From Ligustrum vulgare (taxonomy: Eukaryota > Streptophyta > Magnoliopsida > Lamiales > Oleaceae), in the NCBI GenBank assembly GCA_963555705.1, contig OY743169.1, positions 9,920,014 through 9,984,013 of the forward strand: a stretch of 64,000 nt of DNA, read 5' to 3'. Below the pieces are notes generated by a model, which saw nothing but the letters and a program-made list of their open reading frames with translations, did no database searches and was not told the DNA's origin. Made by a program: the position numbers and the translations under genes. Within the stretch, counting starts at the first letter, position 1. Each line of letters opens with the position of its first letter. Of the stretch, positions 23,174 through 36,020 are shown piece after piece.

Positions 23174-23577
23174 CAGTGTTTAGAAAATTGGATAGGGCCG
23201 GCCGGTTCAACTAAGGAAATTGGGAACTTGCTGGAAAATCTGTCGGGTTGAGCCTTAAAACCGGCCTTTTAGAAAACTGGGAACCGGTCTGGGTTTTAAA
23301 CCCGATTTTGACTTTTTTTGTTGATTTTTTTTTAAGTTGTTTTAATCTACCTTTTGTTATTTTAAGCTACTTTTGTATATGATTTTATTTTTTAAATAAG
23401 TAAATGTTGATTTATTTGTAAAATATCTTGTTTTTTTAGAAAGTTTTATGATTTTATAAATAATTTTTAATTTTTTAGTTGACCCCGGTTCGATCCCAAT
23501 TCGACCCGGTAAGACCTTTTGACTCTTGATCCTTTGACTTTTTTGGTTTGAACCGATTTTCGATTTTCTAAACACTA
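23174..23577. mobile_element. Non-autonomous hAT element (404 bp)
   Basis: Ends CAGTGTTTAGAAAATTGG and TAGTGTTTAGAAAATCGA (inverted), with a perfect 8-bp duplication GTTAATAA (23166-23173, 23578-23585). The interior has complementary GGTTC/GAACC-rich arms (ACCGGTCTGGG, GACCCCGGTTCG). Confidence 0.85.
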
Positions 23578-23585
23578 GTTAATAA

Positions 23586-25134
23586 AAAAGGATCTCGCAA
23601 TAGACGTGTGCAAGAGCGTAAGTGCAATAATTTACATTATTGATATAGGGAAATGATATTGGTACAAGAGGCCTCTCACTGTGGTTACAATGAGGGCTTG
23701 TTTGCTTTCATCATTTTCCATTGATATATTATGTCATTATTTGGTGGAGATTAAAATTAAATTTTTAATTAATTTTAATAAAAGTTGATGAGGTTTGTGT
23801 TTGAAATGTTGTGGGTTCCATAAAATATGTGATTGTGATTGATTATTGACTTTTGATATTAATTAAAATTGGATTTTAATTCTTACCAGACATGCATGGA
23901 TTATATGACTTGTGTGGGAAGATGGTTCTATGTTATAAGTCTTTATGGGCCCTTAGGATCAAAGAGGCCGGTTTCTAGTCAATTTTAAATTGACAATAAA
24001 GAAACCCGATCGAGATTATCATGAATTTGTAATATTAAACGGGACTTGTTGATGAGTAATGTTATTCATTTCTATGAAGTTTAATTTTGTTTATTTAACA
24101 CAGTAGTCACTGTCACACTATGCAACGAATCCTATTTAATAACCCATCGTTTATAAATAGTGGTACGATAGCATTTTGTTGGCTCATTTTCATTTTTTAA
24201 AAGTAAAAAATGACAGATGATTATTTTTGTCCAGTCAAAATTATTGACTTTTTAAAAAAGTGATTCAATGGGCCGTTTATAAATACGATTTGGGATAATT
24301 AGATCATACACTAGTTTCACTCACCTCGTTTAGAATAATATCGACTTCTCAAAGTAATTAGAAAAACAAGTCATATTATTCATTTCTCTTTCTTTTCTCA
24401 TTTCAAATAGTATCTTTTCTCTCTCTATTCTCTTCCTCTCCCTCTCTCCCCATTTCTTTTTTGTCTCATTTAATCACTAGAAATCAATTAAATCACAAAG
24501 CACAAGAATTTTTCTCTCATCCCTTGCAATTCTAATTCATTCACAAAATCTCTCTCTCAACAATTCACAAAATATCAATTTGTTTATTTTATTTTATTTT
24601 ATTTTAACTGGTGAAAAATTGTTCTTACTTGATTAAAGTGCAAAATCAACACTCGGCAAAGGGGGCGGAGTTTTTTCATAAATCGCGAATTATTGTTCTT
24701 CCAATTTTAAAGAAAAGCCGAGTCTTGAAAATCAGGGTAAAAGTTGATTTTTTTGGTGATAGGGTCTCTTTTCATCTACCTAGACTCTACATCTTGCTTC
24801 TTATTTCTACTCCAGCTTCGCCCTTTTTCTGCATAGAGTTTGGATAAAAATTCATGGCTTGGATTCAATGGGGCTTGATGAAATGGATTTGAATGATGTT
24901 ATAAGGGAAGAGTTTGTATCCATCCCAATTTTGAATTTTTAAAATATTGCAGTACAATATTGTTACTTTCATTCCACTAGCAGATGTTGGGTTTTTTTGG
25001 ATGGTTGTTTTCGTTGACTAGCTTTGCTAGTCATGCTTGTATTCATATCGGATTTGTCGGTGGTTTTGTATTTTCTTTTAATCAATACATTTACATTTCG
25101 ATAAAAAATAAAATAAAATATCAACTTTTCTACA
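23586..25134. other. Intergenic DNA with a MITE-like stretch
   Basis: No supported gene. At about 24130-24300 there is CGTTTATAAATAGTGGTACGA ... CCGTTTATAAATACGA with an internal AAAAAATGACAGATG block. This resembles the truncated element at the right edge (63889-64000). The CT-rich tract at 24415-24470 may be a transcript leader, but no gene follows convincingly. Confidence 0.45.
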
Positions 25135-25142
25135 ACTGAGAA

Positions 25143-26418
25143 TAGAGGTGTCAAGATGGACGGTCCGGTCAGACCTGGGAAAATCGACCCGGAACGACCT
25201 AGGATTGCGGGCCGACCCGTGACCCGAGCGGGTGGTTCACGGGCCAAGAAAGTGTGACCCGCGGGTTTCGCGGTTACACCTTCACGGGCCGCGGTTAACC
25301 CGCTGGCCCGTAAAAAAAAAATTAAATTAAATTAAATTTAAAATATTTGAAAAAAAAGGGAGGATTCGGCTCTCTCCCTCCCCAGCGTTGCAGGCATAGC
25401 CTGTAGCAAAAGCATGCAGGCTACGCCTGAATGCTAGAAGAAGAGTCGTTGGCTGACATTAAATTTTTTATTCTTCTATATTTTAACGGTAATAATCAGC
25501 ATTTCATCTATAAATTGGAGTGAATTTGGTAACATTTATCTCATTTTCAGTTCACTATCTATCTTAAATCTTACAATCTTATTAGCCATTATTATACTTG
25601 TTTGTAATTACATTTATTCAACTGTTTAACAGTACAAATATCATCATATCATCATCATCATCATCATCGCTACACTATTATATTTCTTTCTTCTCACTAA
25701 ACTGTATAATACTATTGTATTGTTATGTCTTCTCACGATTTTTCTTCTCAAAATAATATTTTCAATGATAGTTGCTCCCCAATAAATTTAGAAGATGATA
25801 ATGTTATAGAAGTTGGATCATCTCAAAATTCAAGGAAAAAAAATTATCAGAGGTGTGACAAGTTTTTACAGTAAATGAAAATGATGGTACAGTAGTATGC
25901 AATATCTGTAAAAAGGTTTATGTCTGGAGATATGATCATGTTATATTTAACAGAGGTGTGGCAAATTTGTTTATAGATCATGTCGTATCATCCAATCAGA
26001 GGTGTGGCAAATTTGTTTATGTTATATTTAACTTTGCAAAGTTATAAATGATTCATGTAACATTAAATTTGAATTCTATGTAAATATTTCTTGGTATAAA
26101 TATAAATTTATCATTTTGTTCATTTCTTAGTTTACATTTAATAATATACATACATACATACATATATATATGTAAAAATTCTATAATTTTATTCATACAA
26201 TCATACGAGCCAAACCGGAACGAACCGCGACCCACGACCCGCAACGGGCTCAACCCAGATGTGCCAGTGGGAGGGCCTGGGTTGTAATTCAAAATTTTTG
26301 GGCCAACCTGTAATCGGCCCGTAACCCGCAACGGGCGGACTTTTTTTCACACGGACCGTTATCGGGCTCATACATTGGCGGGCAGAACCGGCCCGAACCA
26401 CCCGGATTGATACCTCTA
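25143..26418 (+). mobile_element. hAT element (1276 bp) with a BED-finger transposase remnant
   Basis: Ends TAGAGGTGTCAAGATGG and TGATACCTCTA, with a perfect 8-bp duplication ACTGAGAA (25135-25142, 26419-26426). Subterminal GGGCCG/CGGGCC-rich arms are inverted. It retains the start of a transposase frame (25725-25960). A shorter relative is at 48240-48913. Confidence 0.88.
25725..25960 (+). pseudogene. Ac-like hAT transposase N-terminal fragment (BED zinc finger)
   Basis: From ATG 25725 the frame reads MSSHDFSSQNNIFNDS, acidic and Ser/Asn-rich. After a frameshift near 25870 it gives NENDGTVVCNICKKVYVW, the C-x2-C half of a BED zinc finger as found at the N-terminus of Ac/Tag1-type hAT transposases. 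The rest of the enzyme is absent. Confidence 0.6.
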
Positions 26419-26464
26419 ACTGAGAATAACCCAGAGTTGGTTCGGTTCATAAAATTACATGTGC

Positions 26465-26473
26465 ATCATGTTC

Positions 26474-26504
<31 letters not shown>

Positions 26505-27500
26505 TTGCACATTAAAAGACTGTAATACGTAACAAACTTTGATTACATACCTATTACTTTACATTACATTACCGTAATTTGGTAATTGTAACACAGTATT
26601 TGATACAAAAGAAATTTAATTTACAATACATTATAGATTTATAGGTGTATCCTGGTGAAAAGATCCAAGAGTTAGTTTGATTCATAAGATTACATCATGC
26701 TCGGAATTTTACAATAACAATACACAACATTACAATACTGTAATATGTAGCAAACTTTGAATACAAAGTCATTGCATTACATTACACGTCCGTTATATCG
26801 ATAACTATTACACAATAACTGTAATGTGTAACATTACATGATTGTGTTGCTATTTTTTTTTTTAGCCTTCGCAATGCAATTACAAACATTACAGATCATT
26901 GCAGGTATAAATTAGTCGAATATTACATTACGTCACATTACAAAGTGCATATTTTAAATTTCTGAATAATTAAAATAATAGGTAACATTGTTAAGGAAGA
27001 AACTATGAGTGGAGTTTTTTTAGGAAGATTAGAAAGTGTCTATTTTAAATTTCTTGATAATAGGTAACAGCCTCCTTAAAAAAAATAAAAAAATAAATTT
27101 ATCATAGTTACATTACATTACAAAGTGTCTATTTTAAATTTCTGAATAATTAAAATAATAGATAACAACCTATTATTTATAAAGAAACCGTATGTGAAGT
27201 TTTTTTTAAGGAAGATTACCATAATTACATTAGATTAGAAAGTGCCTATTTTAAATTCCTGAAAAATAGGTAACAACCTCCTAAAAAAATATTACAATAA
27301 TTAATGACATTAATCAAATAATATATTCTCTCACATCAAATATGGTGTTTATCTAAACTTTGTAAATAAAATTGTGTAATATTACAAATAGTATGAAAAG
27401 TTAGTATTTTTCAATTACGATACATTATCTACACGTCACATGAAAAATAAAAAATAAAAAAACACATGTTATACATTACGAAAGTGCAACATGTATGTCC
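26465..27500. repeat. ATTACATTAC-rich degenerate repeat region
   Basis: Numerous TACATTAC / GTAATGTA words, and four imperfect units (about 26920-27290) containing TTACAAAGTG(T/C)CTATTTTAA then TAATAGGTAACA. No open frame or boundaries found. Confidence 0.55.
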
Positions 27501-27639
27501 GCCACATAAAAATACCTGGAATACGACATATAGGCCAATAAAGATACATCATAAATTTTTATACAAATGTTCGACACGCTTTAATTCATTTCATTCTATG
27601 TAGAAACCCGATCTTAAATGCCTACCTATATTATAAAAT

Positions 27640-28260
27640 TAGTGATTACTGCAATTTAATGCGTTGTTTCTCCTTGCATCTTGTACCAATTCTTATAAAG
27701 TGACTAGAAATAATGACAAATAGTAGTGGGAGGAACAACTGGAATAGAGAAATATGGATCCACCAATACAAATTCATGTCCACTTCTATACTTCTCACCG
27801 CTACAAATCCACCCATAGAGAATTTTAGTCTTCCTCCATATATAGCACATAGAAGCACACCTCAGTTGATTATGCACTTCTTGATCAGTGTAGAAATTTC
27901 GCGTTTCTTCTTCAATTTTGGCGCGCGTAGATTCATTACCTTTATGTTTCATCGATCGTCTTCTCAACCCCATCTGTGAGTATATTCTCTCTCGAACTAA
28001 AGTTGTATAAACTGCCCGATCCACTTGCGCTGCTTTTCTTCGATCAACTGTCGACCTAGTCGACTATATAGACATTATGAGCATAGAGTTGGTAGGCCTA
28101 TACGAGGAGAGGATATCTTAGGGAGGGATTTTGGTGTGGAATACATTGAAATGTGTACTAAGGGACGGGTTCTTATAGGAACTGAAGTTTGGAAATGGTT
28201 AATTCAAGGAAGGGACCATTGGGGTACGTTAACACGTGAAAGGTGGTCACTTTGATTTAA
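27640..28260. other. Unassigned region with open frames on both strands
   Basis: Frames at 27704-28024 (-) and 28025-28255 (+, containing ILGRDFGVEYIEMCTKGRV) are longer than chance in this AT-rich setting and share a boundary near 28024. Neither matches a family I recognise, and no splice-linked extension was found. They could be decayed gene or transposon pieces. Confidence 0.25.
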
Positions 28261-28356
28261 GGAAGGTCTCGTCTTATCATTTTCATTATACATATTTATT
28301 AGTCATGGGACACTAATGTGGAATCTTGATTGGAGCTTCGTAGGTGAAACTTTTAA

Positions 28357-28600
28357 CCTCTGTTTGGTAAAAAAAAATTATTTTTTTATTTTTCTTAAAA
28401 AAAACAAGCAATGTAATGTTTTATAGTTAAAATATATGATTGAAAAATAATTTGAAAAAATGTGTTGTTTATAAACAGGTTTACCAAATGAAGGCTTAAC
28501 CTCTTTTTGATAAAAAAAAAATTGTTATAAACAAAGAATGTTATGTTTTCAAGGTAAAATATGTGATTGAAAAATAATTTGTAAAATATTTAGGCCATGT
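28357..28600. mobile_element. MITE plus adjacent partial copy
   Basis: 28357-28495 begins CCTCTGTTTGGTAAA and ends TTTACCAAATGAAGGC, flanked by TTAA. A second partial copy (CCTCTTTTTGATAAA ... TGTGATTGAAAAATAATTTG) follows immediately to about 28600. Confidence 0.55.
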
Positions 28601-29458
28601 TCTCTTTGATGTTTTGAAGCCATTTTCTGTTTTTATTTTCAAAAATATTAAAAACGCGTTCTCTTTATCATTTTCAAAAACGTATTTTAGAAAACAAAAA
28701 AAAAAAATTGTATACAAATCGCAAAACGCTCAAAATTTCGTTTTGAGCGTTTTCAGTGTATTTCAACTAAAAAAGTTCAAAACATGAAAAACGTGTTTTT
28801 TTTATTTTATTATTTTATTATTTTTTTATTTTAAATTATCTTAGTTTGGAATTAAGGCTAGAATGAAGTTTTATTAAATTCAATATCAACATTACAGAAA
28901 ATATTCAGTGAAAATTCTTGTTGTTAGATGCCAGAAGTATAGAGTTTATCCCATGTGTGATTATTTTGGCTTAGGATAACTAACATCCATTTTGTTGAGC
29001 TAAACTATTTGTATGATTATTTTGTTTACATGAACTTATGTTTAATTGTGACTTGAACATGAATGTGACAACAATAATTAGATATGCTAATTTCTTATAA
29101 TATATTTGAGATTTGATAATAAATGACTTTATTTATTTTTATAATATTTTCTAGTCATTATGAATCAGTCCAATAAAAATTAGATAAACTAATTTCTTAT
29201 AATAAAATAAATTTTCAAAAGACAATTTTTTTTATATAATTTAACCCACAAACAAATTAATTACAAATAGTTAAAGAAGTATTCTGCAAAATTTCAAACA
29301 GAACGTGTTTTTCAATTTTTCATTTTAAGAAACAGTTTCATAATTGATAAACAGAACGAATTTTCAAAAAATTTAAAAACAAGAAATGAAAATAAAAAAA
29401 TAGAGAAACCTTTTCAAAAATAAAAACAAAAAATGAAATACAAACAGAGAGTCACCTT
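28597..29458. mobile_element. Possible long-inverted-repeat MITE
   Basis: The left side reads GTTCTCTTTGATG ... TTCTGTTTTTATTTTCAAA. The right side on the reverse strand reads GACTCTCTGTTTG ... TTTTTGTTTTTATTTTTGAAA. AT-rich interior with no gene. The boundaries are approximate and A/T bias inflates the similarity. Confidence 0.35.
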
Positions 29459-29571
29459 AACTGTTTAGACATCTCCTACATTTCAAAAAGGTGTAGCCTA
29501 CACCTTAGGGGCCCCCATATGGGCCTTAGTGAATGAGGTAAATTACAGGATATGCATCCAAAAGTACAGAG

Positions 29572-30098
29572 TAGGGGTGGGCATCAACCCGCGCAAAATC
29601 GCCCAACCCAATCGGTTTGGGTTGGGTTTTGATGAAAATTGGGTTGAGTTGGGTTCTAAAAAAAATTGTTTGGGTTGGGTTGGGTTGGGTTGAGTGACAA
29701 ACCCAACCCGACCCGACCCGACCCGACCCGACCCAACTCAACCGAATCAAAATTTAAAAAATATAAGACCATTTAAATTTCAAGAATTTTAAACCCATTT
29801 TTAATTTGGATGAAACTCAAATATGATTTGAATATATTTTAGTTTTATTAGTAAGTATTCAATTTATTATATTTGAGTTTATTGTATTGTACGTAATTTA
29901 TTTGAGTTAATAGTTGATTTATGGGCATAATTTTTTAATTTTCTAAGAATTTTATTTAATTGGACCAAAGCTCAAACCACTCAACCTAACCCGATCGAAA
30001 CTTGATTGGATTGGGTTGATTTTTTATCAACCTGACCATAGTGGATTGTGTTCGGGTTGGGCAAAAAATCGACCCAACCCAATCCACGCTCACCTCTA
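29572..30098 (+). mobile_element. Non-autonomous hAT element (527 bp), GGGTTGGG type
   Basis: Ends TAGGGGTGGGCATC and CTCACCTCTA, with a perfect 8-bp duplication GTACAGAG (29564-29571, 30099-30106). The interior is colinear with the reverse complement of 15045-15569, including TTGAGTTAATAGTTGATTTA and GGGTTGGGTTGGG runs. Confidence 0.92.
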
Positions 30099-30106
30099 GT
30101 ACAGAG

Positions 30107-31286
30107 TGGGAGGCTTGCCTTTTGATTTCACTTACTAAGGGTCTCATCCATATTTCAGAATTCGAACTTGTAAAGAATTTAGAACCTAGAATACGCAACA
30201 AAAACACACAGTTTATCCAAATCACAAAGTTTTACAGGACTTGTTGTAAGGAATTTTTCATAAAACCACAAAGTAACTCAAACTGAGTTTGCAGAAAAAC
30301 AGCGTATGAAAATCTCTCAAAAATGACGAATATACTATCACACAGCACTCTCTCATACAAAATCACAAAGGTTTACAAAGGGAGGAAGAGATCACAAATC
30401 AGTTCTTTCATAATCAGAACGATTGAGAGAGAAGAGTAGAAAATTGCCTTCAAAGGAGACGAACAAGTGAGAGAAAAAATATTTGGCTTGGTTCTAGCTT
30501 CTGGACGCTTCTTCAAGTATTAATAGGGCACAGATCAACGGCCAAAGACGCTCGTTAATCTAACGGTCCAAAGCTGATTCAGTTGTAACAGAAAGAGTCG
30601 TGTATTGGAAATGTGACTTGGGTCCGAGTTTTGGACTTTGAAGTGAAGTCTAGTAAGCCACAATTATTGGGCCTTGAATCTGAATCCTTCAACTGGGCAT
30701 GAATGATTGGGCCAATTACATCAACAGAACCCTCGCCACGATAACTGCAAAATAGGATGGAAATTTTCTACCTTCCCTTTCATCACTTGGAGATGTGCCC
30801 CGAAGGCATCTCCTACGTTTCAAGGTTCTTAAGAAATGCATGTAAGTCCAAGTGGGGGCATTAAAGTTATCGAATAGGTTGTTAAAAAAAAAGTAAAAAA
30901 TGGAAACTAAAAATAAAATTGCACGTAACTTACTTATTTCGATCAGCTGGAGACAGACAGGGACAATTGGACTCATATATGATAGAAAATATTATTGGAA
31001 AACAAAAAATAATAATTAAATTCTTTTTTGCCTTTAAAATTCAATTGGGCCTGACCATCTTTTCAGTGCTTTCAAATTTATAAACGATGGCCGCCAAACG
31101 GGACCACTGTGCATGAATTGTCAGTTTCAATTGGGGTGTGTGTGGGGTGTGTGTGTTATGTCACTTGTGCGCCCTTCACCTGTGGAAATCTAGAATATAG
31201 TTGCCGCCTTTCCTTATTTATCAATTTGCTCTGGTCCATCTAAGGATATTATGATGGACTTTCTTTGATTGATAATCGAGTTAGTC
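30107..31286. other. Intergenic DNA, no supported gene
   Basis: Contains a GC-richer stretch (30480-30720) of non-repetitive appearance. A short Arg-rich minus frame (RTLKRRRCLRGTSPSDE near 30770-30840) is not recognised. ATCTCCTACATTTCAA at about 29470 recurs as ATCTCCTACGTTTCAA at about 30808, suggesting an old duplication. Confidence 0.35.
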
Positions 31287-31289
31287 TTA

Positions 31290-31793
31290 GACTGCGTTTG
31301 ATAGCGAGAGTGAAATTTGAGTGAAAAAAAATGAATTTTAGGGAAGTGAGTTTTAGGAAATTGAATTTCTGATAATTGGAAGTTTAATGTGTTTAGTTGG
31401 TTTAATTTTTTAGATGAAAAAGGTAGGAAATTTTCCAACTTTTATTGTTTGATTGATATTATTTTTCATGGAAAATAAAGTAAAGTTTATCTATTTTAAT
31501 AAAAAAATATTTTTTTATTTTTTTATACATTTGTACTTGATAATAATAATGTTAATTTTTAGGAAAAAATAAATTAATTAACAAAAACAAAAAGAATCAA
31601 ACGTAACAAAAATGGTATAAGATTTTTCATGGTAAATAAAACCTCATCCCTCCTTGGAAAACGAATTCATCCAAAACAAGGAAAATACTGAATTTCGAGG
31701 CAATTGGGAAAATGAATTTCATGGAAAACTTAGGCAAATAAACAACGTAAAGTTGGAAAATGAAGTGGAAAATATGACGAATCAAACGTAACC
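31290..31793. mobile_element. Tourist-like (PIF/Harbinger) MITE, 504 bp
   Basis: Inverted ends GACTGCGTTTGATAGCGA and GGTTACGTTTGATTCGTC with TTA on both sides (31287-31289, 31794-31796). A close relative of the same length is at 58372-58869. Confidence 0.8.
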
Positions 31794-32145
31794 TTAAAAA
31801 AAAAGGCGAATGCCAATCTCAGGTATCCCATCGTCTGTCTTGAAAATTGCTGGAGAATATAAATTGTAGTTTATAGGTACCACCCACTGAACTGATAAAG
31901 TGTCTAGCAAATTCGAACATGTGAGAATTTAGATCTACGACATCTACATTGACAACATTTGTGAATCCCCAATCTTTGTCAATTGGGATATAACGTGGGG
32001 CGAGAATCACGTTAGTCTAGCCTTGCCGATAGACAAGCTTACATCAAGAAATGTGATTGCAGTGGTTGATTTTTTTGTAAATATTTATAGTCATGTCCTA
32101 TGTATTGTCCGATGTCAAATAAATCTTGTTCGACGTTCAATTTGT

Positions 32146-32235
32146 GGTTGTTACATGGCATGTGTTGACCACACACTTGTTCATGTGAACGGTTGTTACA
32201 TGGCATGTGTTGACCACACACTTGTTCGTGTCAAA
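32146..32235. repeat. 45-bp tandem duplication
   Basis: Two adjacent near-identical units starting GGTTGTTACATGGCATGTGT. Confidence 0.9.
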
Positions 32236-32934
32236 CAACATAAACTACCTGGCTGTTGAGTAGCAGATCTTTTTCGTATGTATAGTTTTATATCAATCAT
32301 CTTATGCTATTCGTAGATTAGGAAGTAAATTAACAAAACCCAAAGGTTGGGGCTAAAAAGTTTAAAATTATTTTATCGGTCATAAGATCGTCATATCTCT
32401 TAAATAGTACATATAATATAAAACGAAATGATTTTTTAGGACGTCTATAAATTTATATTTATTCTAAACTAAAATCTAATCATGACTTACAACTTTTCAA
32501 ACATAAACTCATCAATTTTTATTAAATTTATTAATTAATAATCTGATTTTTATCTATATCAAAGACGTTCCTAGATACCTTTGTACTCGAACACATGCAT
32601 ATATATAAATTGTGCACCACTGACCTTTCGTTATTAATTTTTTGTGTGTCTAATAGAAGATGGAAAAGGAAATGGAAAATATTTTCTTTTTCCATCTAAA
32701 TTTTCCTACATCTACCCATAAGAAAACATTTTCTTGAAAATTGGCAAAAACAAGATTTAATTAATTGTACCTAACAAAAAATTTCCATGATAAAACTTTT
32801 AATCAAACACTAAAGCTAGAAATTGTTTTCCTTTATTTGACATTTTTCATATAAAATTTGTCCAATCAAACAACAAGAAAACATGTGGAAGGAAGATATC
32901 TTACATTCTAGTTCTAGTACAATAGAGACCTCAA

Positions 32935-33080
32935 CCAATGTCTTCAGAAGTATCTCAGTAATTGAAGGTTCCAGACTTTTGGTTTGTGGCTGCTTTTTTA
33001 TTTATTTCCAATGTCTTCAGAAGTATCTCAGTAATTGAAGGTTCCAGACTTTTGGTTTGTGGCTGCTTTTTTATTTATTT
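32935..33080. repeat. 73-bp tandem duplication
   Basis: Two adjacent near-identical units starting CCAATGTCTTCAGAAGTATC, probably recent. Confidence 0.92.
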
Positions 33081-33133
33081 ATTTATGTAAATGGATTGAT
33101 ATCAAATAAAGAAAGAATATAGAGGGGTATAGA

Positions 33134-34120
33134 CAGTGGATGACGCAGAATGTTTATACTACTGGGGCACAAATAGCTTTGTGCTTTTGTCGACTGCCTT
33201 TACGGGGGTTCGGGGCAGCGCCTCCCGAAACGATTACGCAAACGATTCTTAACATAAGTCATTGGCCTTGAAATCTCAAATTCTCAACACTCAAACAAAA
33301 ATTCAAACATAACAATAATTCAAAATTCAAATTCAAACTCCAAAATCTAAATCTTAATTCCAATTTTCACAGACAACAAGCAAATAAATTAACAATGATA
33401 CCATTATTCCAAATAACCAAAATAAATCAACTAATCAACTAATCAAATTCATGGCAGAGTGCAGACCAACGTTCAAGATTCACATGTATGTTCAAAATCA
33501 AATAATCAATATTCAATAACCACTTAACCAGACACACAACCAGGCGGAGGCAGCACTGCAGCAGGTAATGGTAATCTGATTCTCAATGCAATAGTAAAAA
33601 AAAAACACCTACCAGGAGAGGACGAGACGACCAGCAGCAGCAGCAGACGAAGCCGGGAAGGTCAATTTGACAGCAATGACAGCAGGCGACAGCTCTTGCT
33701 CGCCTCTCGGTCTCGGTTCACTGTGCGGTGCTACCGTTGGTCTTGGTGATGTAGTCAGTGGCTGTGGGTCACCGGAAAAAAGTTAGCCAGTTAGGTGCGG
33801 GTGCGGCGCCGGCGCCGGTGAGGTCGATCCTTCGAAATGCTGCAGATGGGTGAGACTGTGAGTGTGAGAGCTTGAGACTTGAGAGGGAACTCAGGGAGGA
33901 GGGAAGCCTGGAACTGGAAGTGGAAGGGAGAGTCGGGACTGAGGGAGGAGGAGGACTGAGGAGCAGAGCAGCTGGGAAATGGTTTCAGAGTTCAGACTTT
34001 GAGTGTTGGAGAAGTCTCCTCCACCGATTTTGAATGTGAAAAAAATTTAAAATATATATATATTGACTGAATTTTTTTGGAGCACGTGACTAAGGAGGCC
34101 CCAGTGTGGGTCCGCCCCTG
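33134..34120. mobile_element. Non-autonomous hAT element (987 bp), CAGTGG type
   Basis: Ends CAGTGGATGACGCAGAATG and CAGGGGCGGACCCACACTG (inverted), with a perfect 8-bp duplication GGTATAGA (33126-33133, 34121-34128). The right half (33540-34030) is much richer in G/C than the surroundings and lacks a transposase frame. Confidence 0.85.
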
Positions 34121-34128
34121 GGTATAGA

Positions 34129-35432
34129 TTGAAATAAACTGGCCTATCAGCTTAGGCTTATAACATGAAATAACTGGTGAAACATGGTTTCACCTATGGT
34201 TCTATACTTATTTTGAAATCCTCAAATGAAAAACACGTTCAATTGAAAAAATATGTACAACTGGCTTTCATCTTCTCTTCTCCATAGTCGTGCATATTCA
34301 TCTTCCTCCATCACTATGCACCTTCATCATAAGTACCAACAAAAATATTGATTATCCGGTACCTCGATGAAACAATCACAATCTGTATCATCATCCACTA
34401 CTCATCAAAAGCCTCCATTGAAGAAAAATAAATAGAAATCTTATGGCATTAATCAAATTTTGAATGTTTTCACTGCAAGTATGTTTGGTTTGGATTCGAT
34501 ATTTCTGGTTGCAAGTATAAGAACAAGAAGCAATTCAATTTTATTTTTTGGCTTGAGATCGATATTTTCTGATTGATGAATTGGCTCTTTGGGTTTTTTT
34601 TTTTTTTTCTATAAGGAGTTCAATGAATTGTTTGAATGGAGTTATGGTGAAGTAACATATAAAAGCTAAAAATATCAAAGAACGATATTAAAATTTAGAC
34701 TCTAAGTATCATGAAATCGAAAAGTGTCAAGTTGTGATACCAAAAAATTTGAAAAATATCATAATTTTCGTACTGTGATATTTTAGAAATATCATATTAT
34801 CATATTTGTTCTAAAGCACGTAAATTTCGGTAATAATTTTTTAAAAAATACTATGCACTTTTTAGTAACGTAATTATTACAATTTTTATATCAATTCATA
34901 AACATTACATTTTTTTAAACAAATTTTTAACCACATATCTTACCTAAAAAGCATAAATAAACAAGATAACTGGTGGCACAAGTCGTCGAGCAATTAGTTA
35001 ATCAGTAATACTTTTAAATGATGTAAGTTTCAATTATTATCATATTAAAAAGTTGGTTATTTGTGCAAATTCCCTATCTTTTTATTCTATCAATAATTTA
35101 TTTACATTTCCTTTATATCAAATAAAAAAAAGTAATAAAATATTGGGAATGAATTTACAAATGAAAATGAAAGAACAGGGTCTCTGTTATAAACAGTGAA
35201 GGTAGAGGTGATTGATGAGGCCTTGCCCATATCTTCCTTTCCACACAAATTTAAGCGTCCTTGGTATGGTACAAGGTACAATGTAGATTTGTGTTGGAAA
35301 ATTTGAAAACTAAAATAAAGGCATTTATTGGAGGGAAGCAAGCAGCACAAGGATTTGGTCCTCTTATTGGAGGACCCCAACCCCAAGAAGCCTAATAATA
35401 ATAATACAGTAATACTACTGGAGGGTGAGTCC
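34129..35432. other. AT-rich intergenic DNA
   Basis: No gene recognised. A minus frame at 35102-35386 is not supported by any motif. Confidence 0.4.
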
Positions 35433-35520
35433 CAGTGGCGGAGGGAAGAGGGGGATCAGTGGGTCTAGGACCCCACTCAAATTTGGAGATTATTTATTTA
35501 TTTATTTTGGAGTTTAAATG
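35433..35520 (+). mobile_element. Orphan CAGTGGCGGA transposon end
   Basis: CAGTGGCGGAGGGAAGAGG followed by GTCTAGGACCCCACTCAAAT resembles the 5' end of the hAT at 33134. No matching right end was found within several hundred bases. Confidence 0.4.
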
Positions 35521-35727
35521 TTAAACTAGTCTATTTGGTGTAGGTGATTTTTTAAAAATCTTGAGTTTTTGAGATAATGAATGGATGAAAAGTGATTGCA
35601 AATCTCAAAATTGACAAAATAATTTTCAAATTTCAAAAATCATGTTGTAATTAGAATTAATTAATTAAATTAAATAATTAAAATGTTTGATTAATCTATA
35701 TAATATATAAAGACAACTGAGATTAGA

Positions 35728-36020
35728 GAGATTCTTTTCAGAAATCTTAAAAACAATTTTTTTAAAAATTGTCAGTTGTTCTTTCTTCAATTTGACCGTT
35801 TTTGGTTTGCCGTGATGCTAGGAAACGTGGTAACCGCTATTACTCATTCTCGATTTTAATAAAAATAGAATCTTAGTTGTGAGATTCTTTTCAGAAATCT
35901 TAAAAACAATTTTTTTAAAAATTGTTAGTTATTCTTTTTTCACTTTGACCGATTTTGGTTTTCCATGATGCTAGGAAATGTGGTAACCGCTATTACTCAT
36001 TCTCGATTTTAATAAAAAAA
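35728..36020. repeat. Imperfect 153-bp tandem duplication
   Basis: Units start GAGATTCTTTTCAGAAATCT at 35728 and 35881 and run through GTGGTAACCGCTATTACTCA. They differ by several substitutions. Confidence 0.88.

Larger units (their letters stand above)
31797..33125. other. AT-rich spacer with two tandem duplications
   Basis: Contains a 45-bp duplication (32146-32235) and a 73-bp duplication (32935-33080). A minus frame at 31819-32010 is not recognised. The stretch at 32660-32880 resembles the interior of the Tourist elements (TTTCCATG, GAAAACAT). Confidence 0.4.

Noticed and set aside
29460..30723. A reverse-oriented solo LTR starting TGTTGATG at 30723 on the minus strand
   Set aside because: No matching left terminus or 5-bp duplication was found. 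The short repeated ATCTCCTAC(A/G)TTTCAA words are not at the ends.
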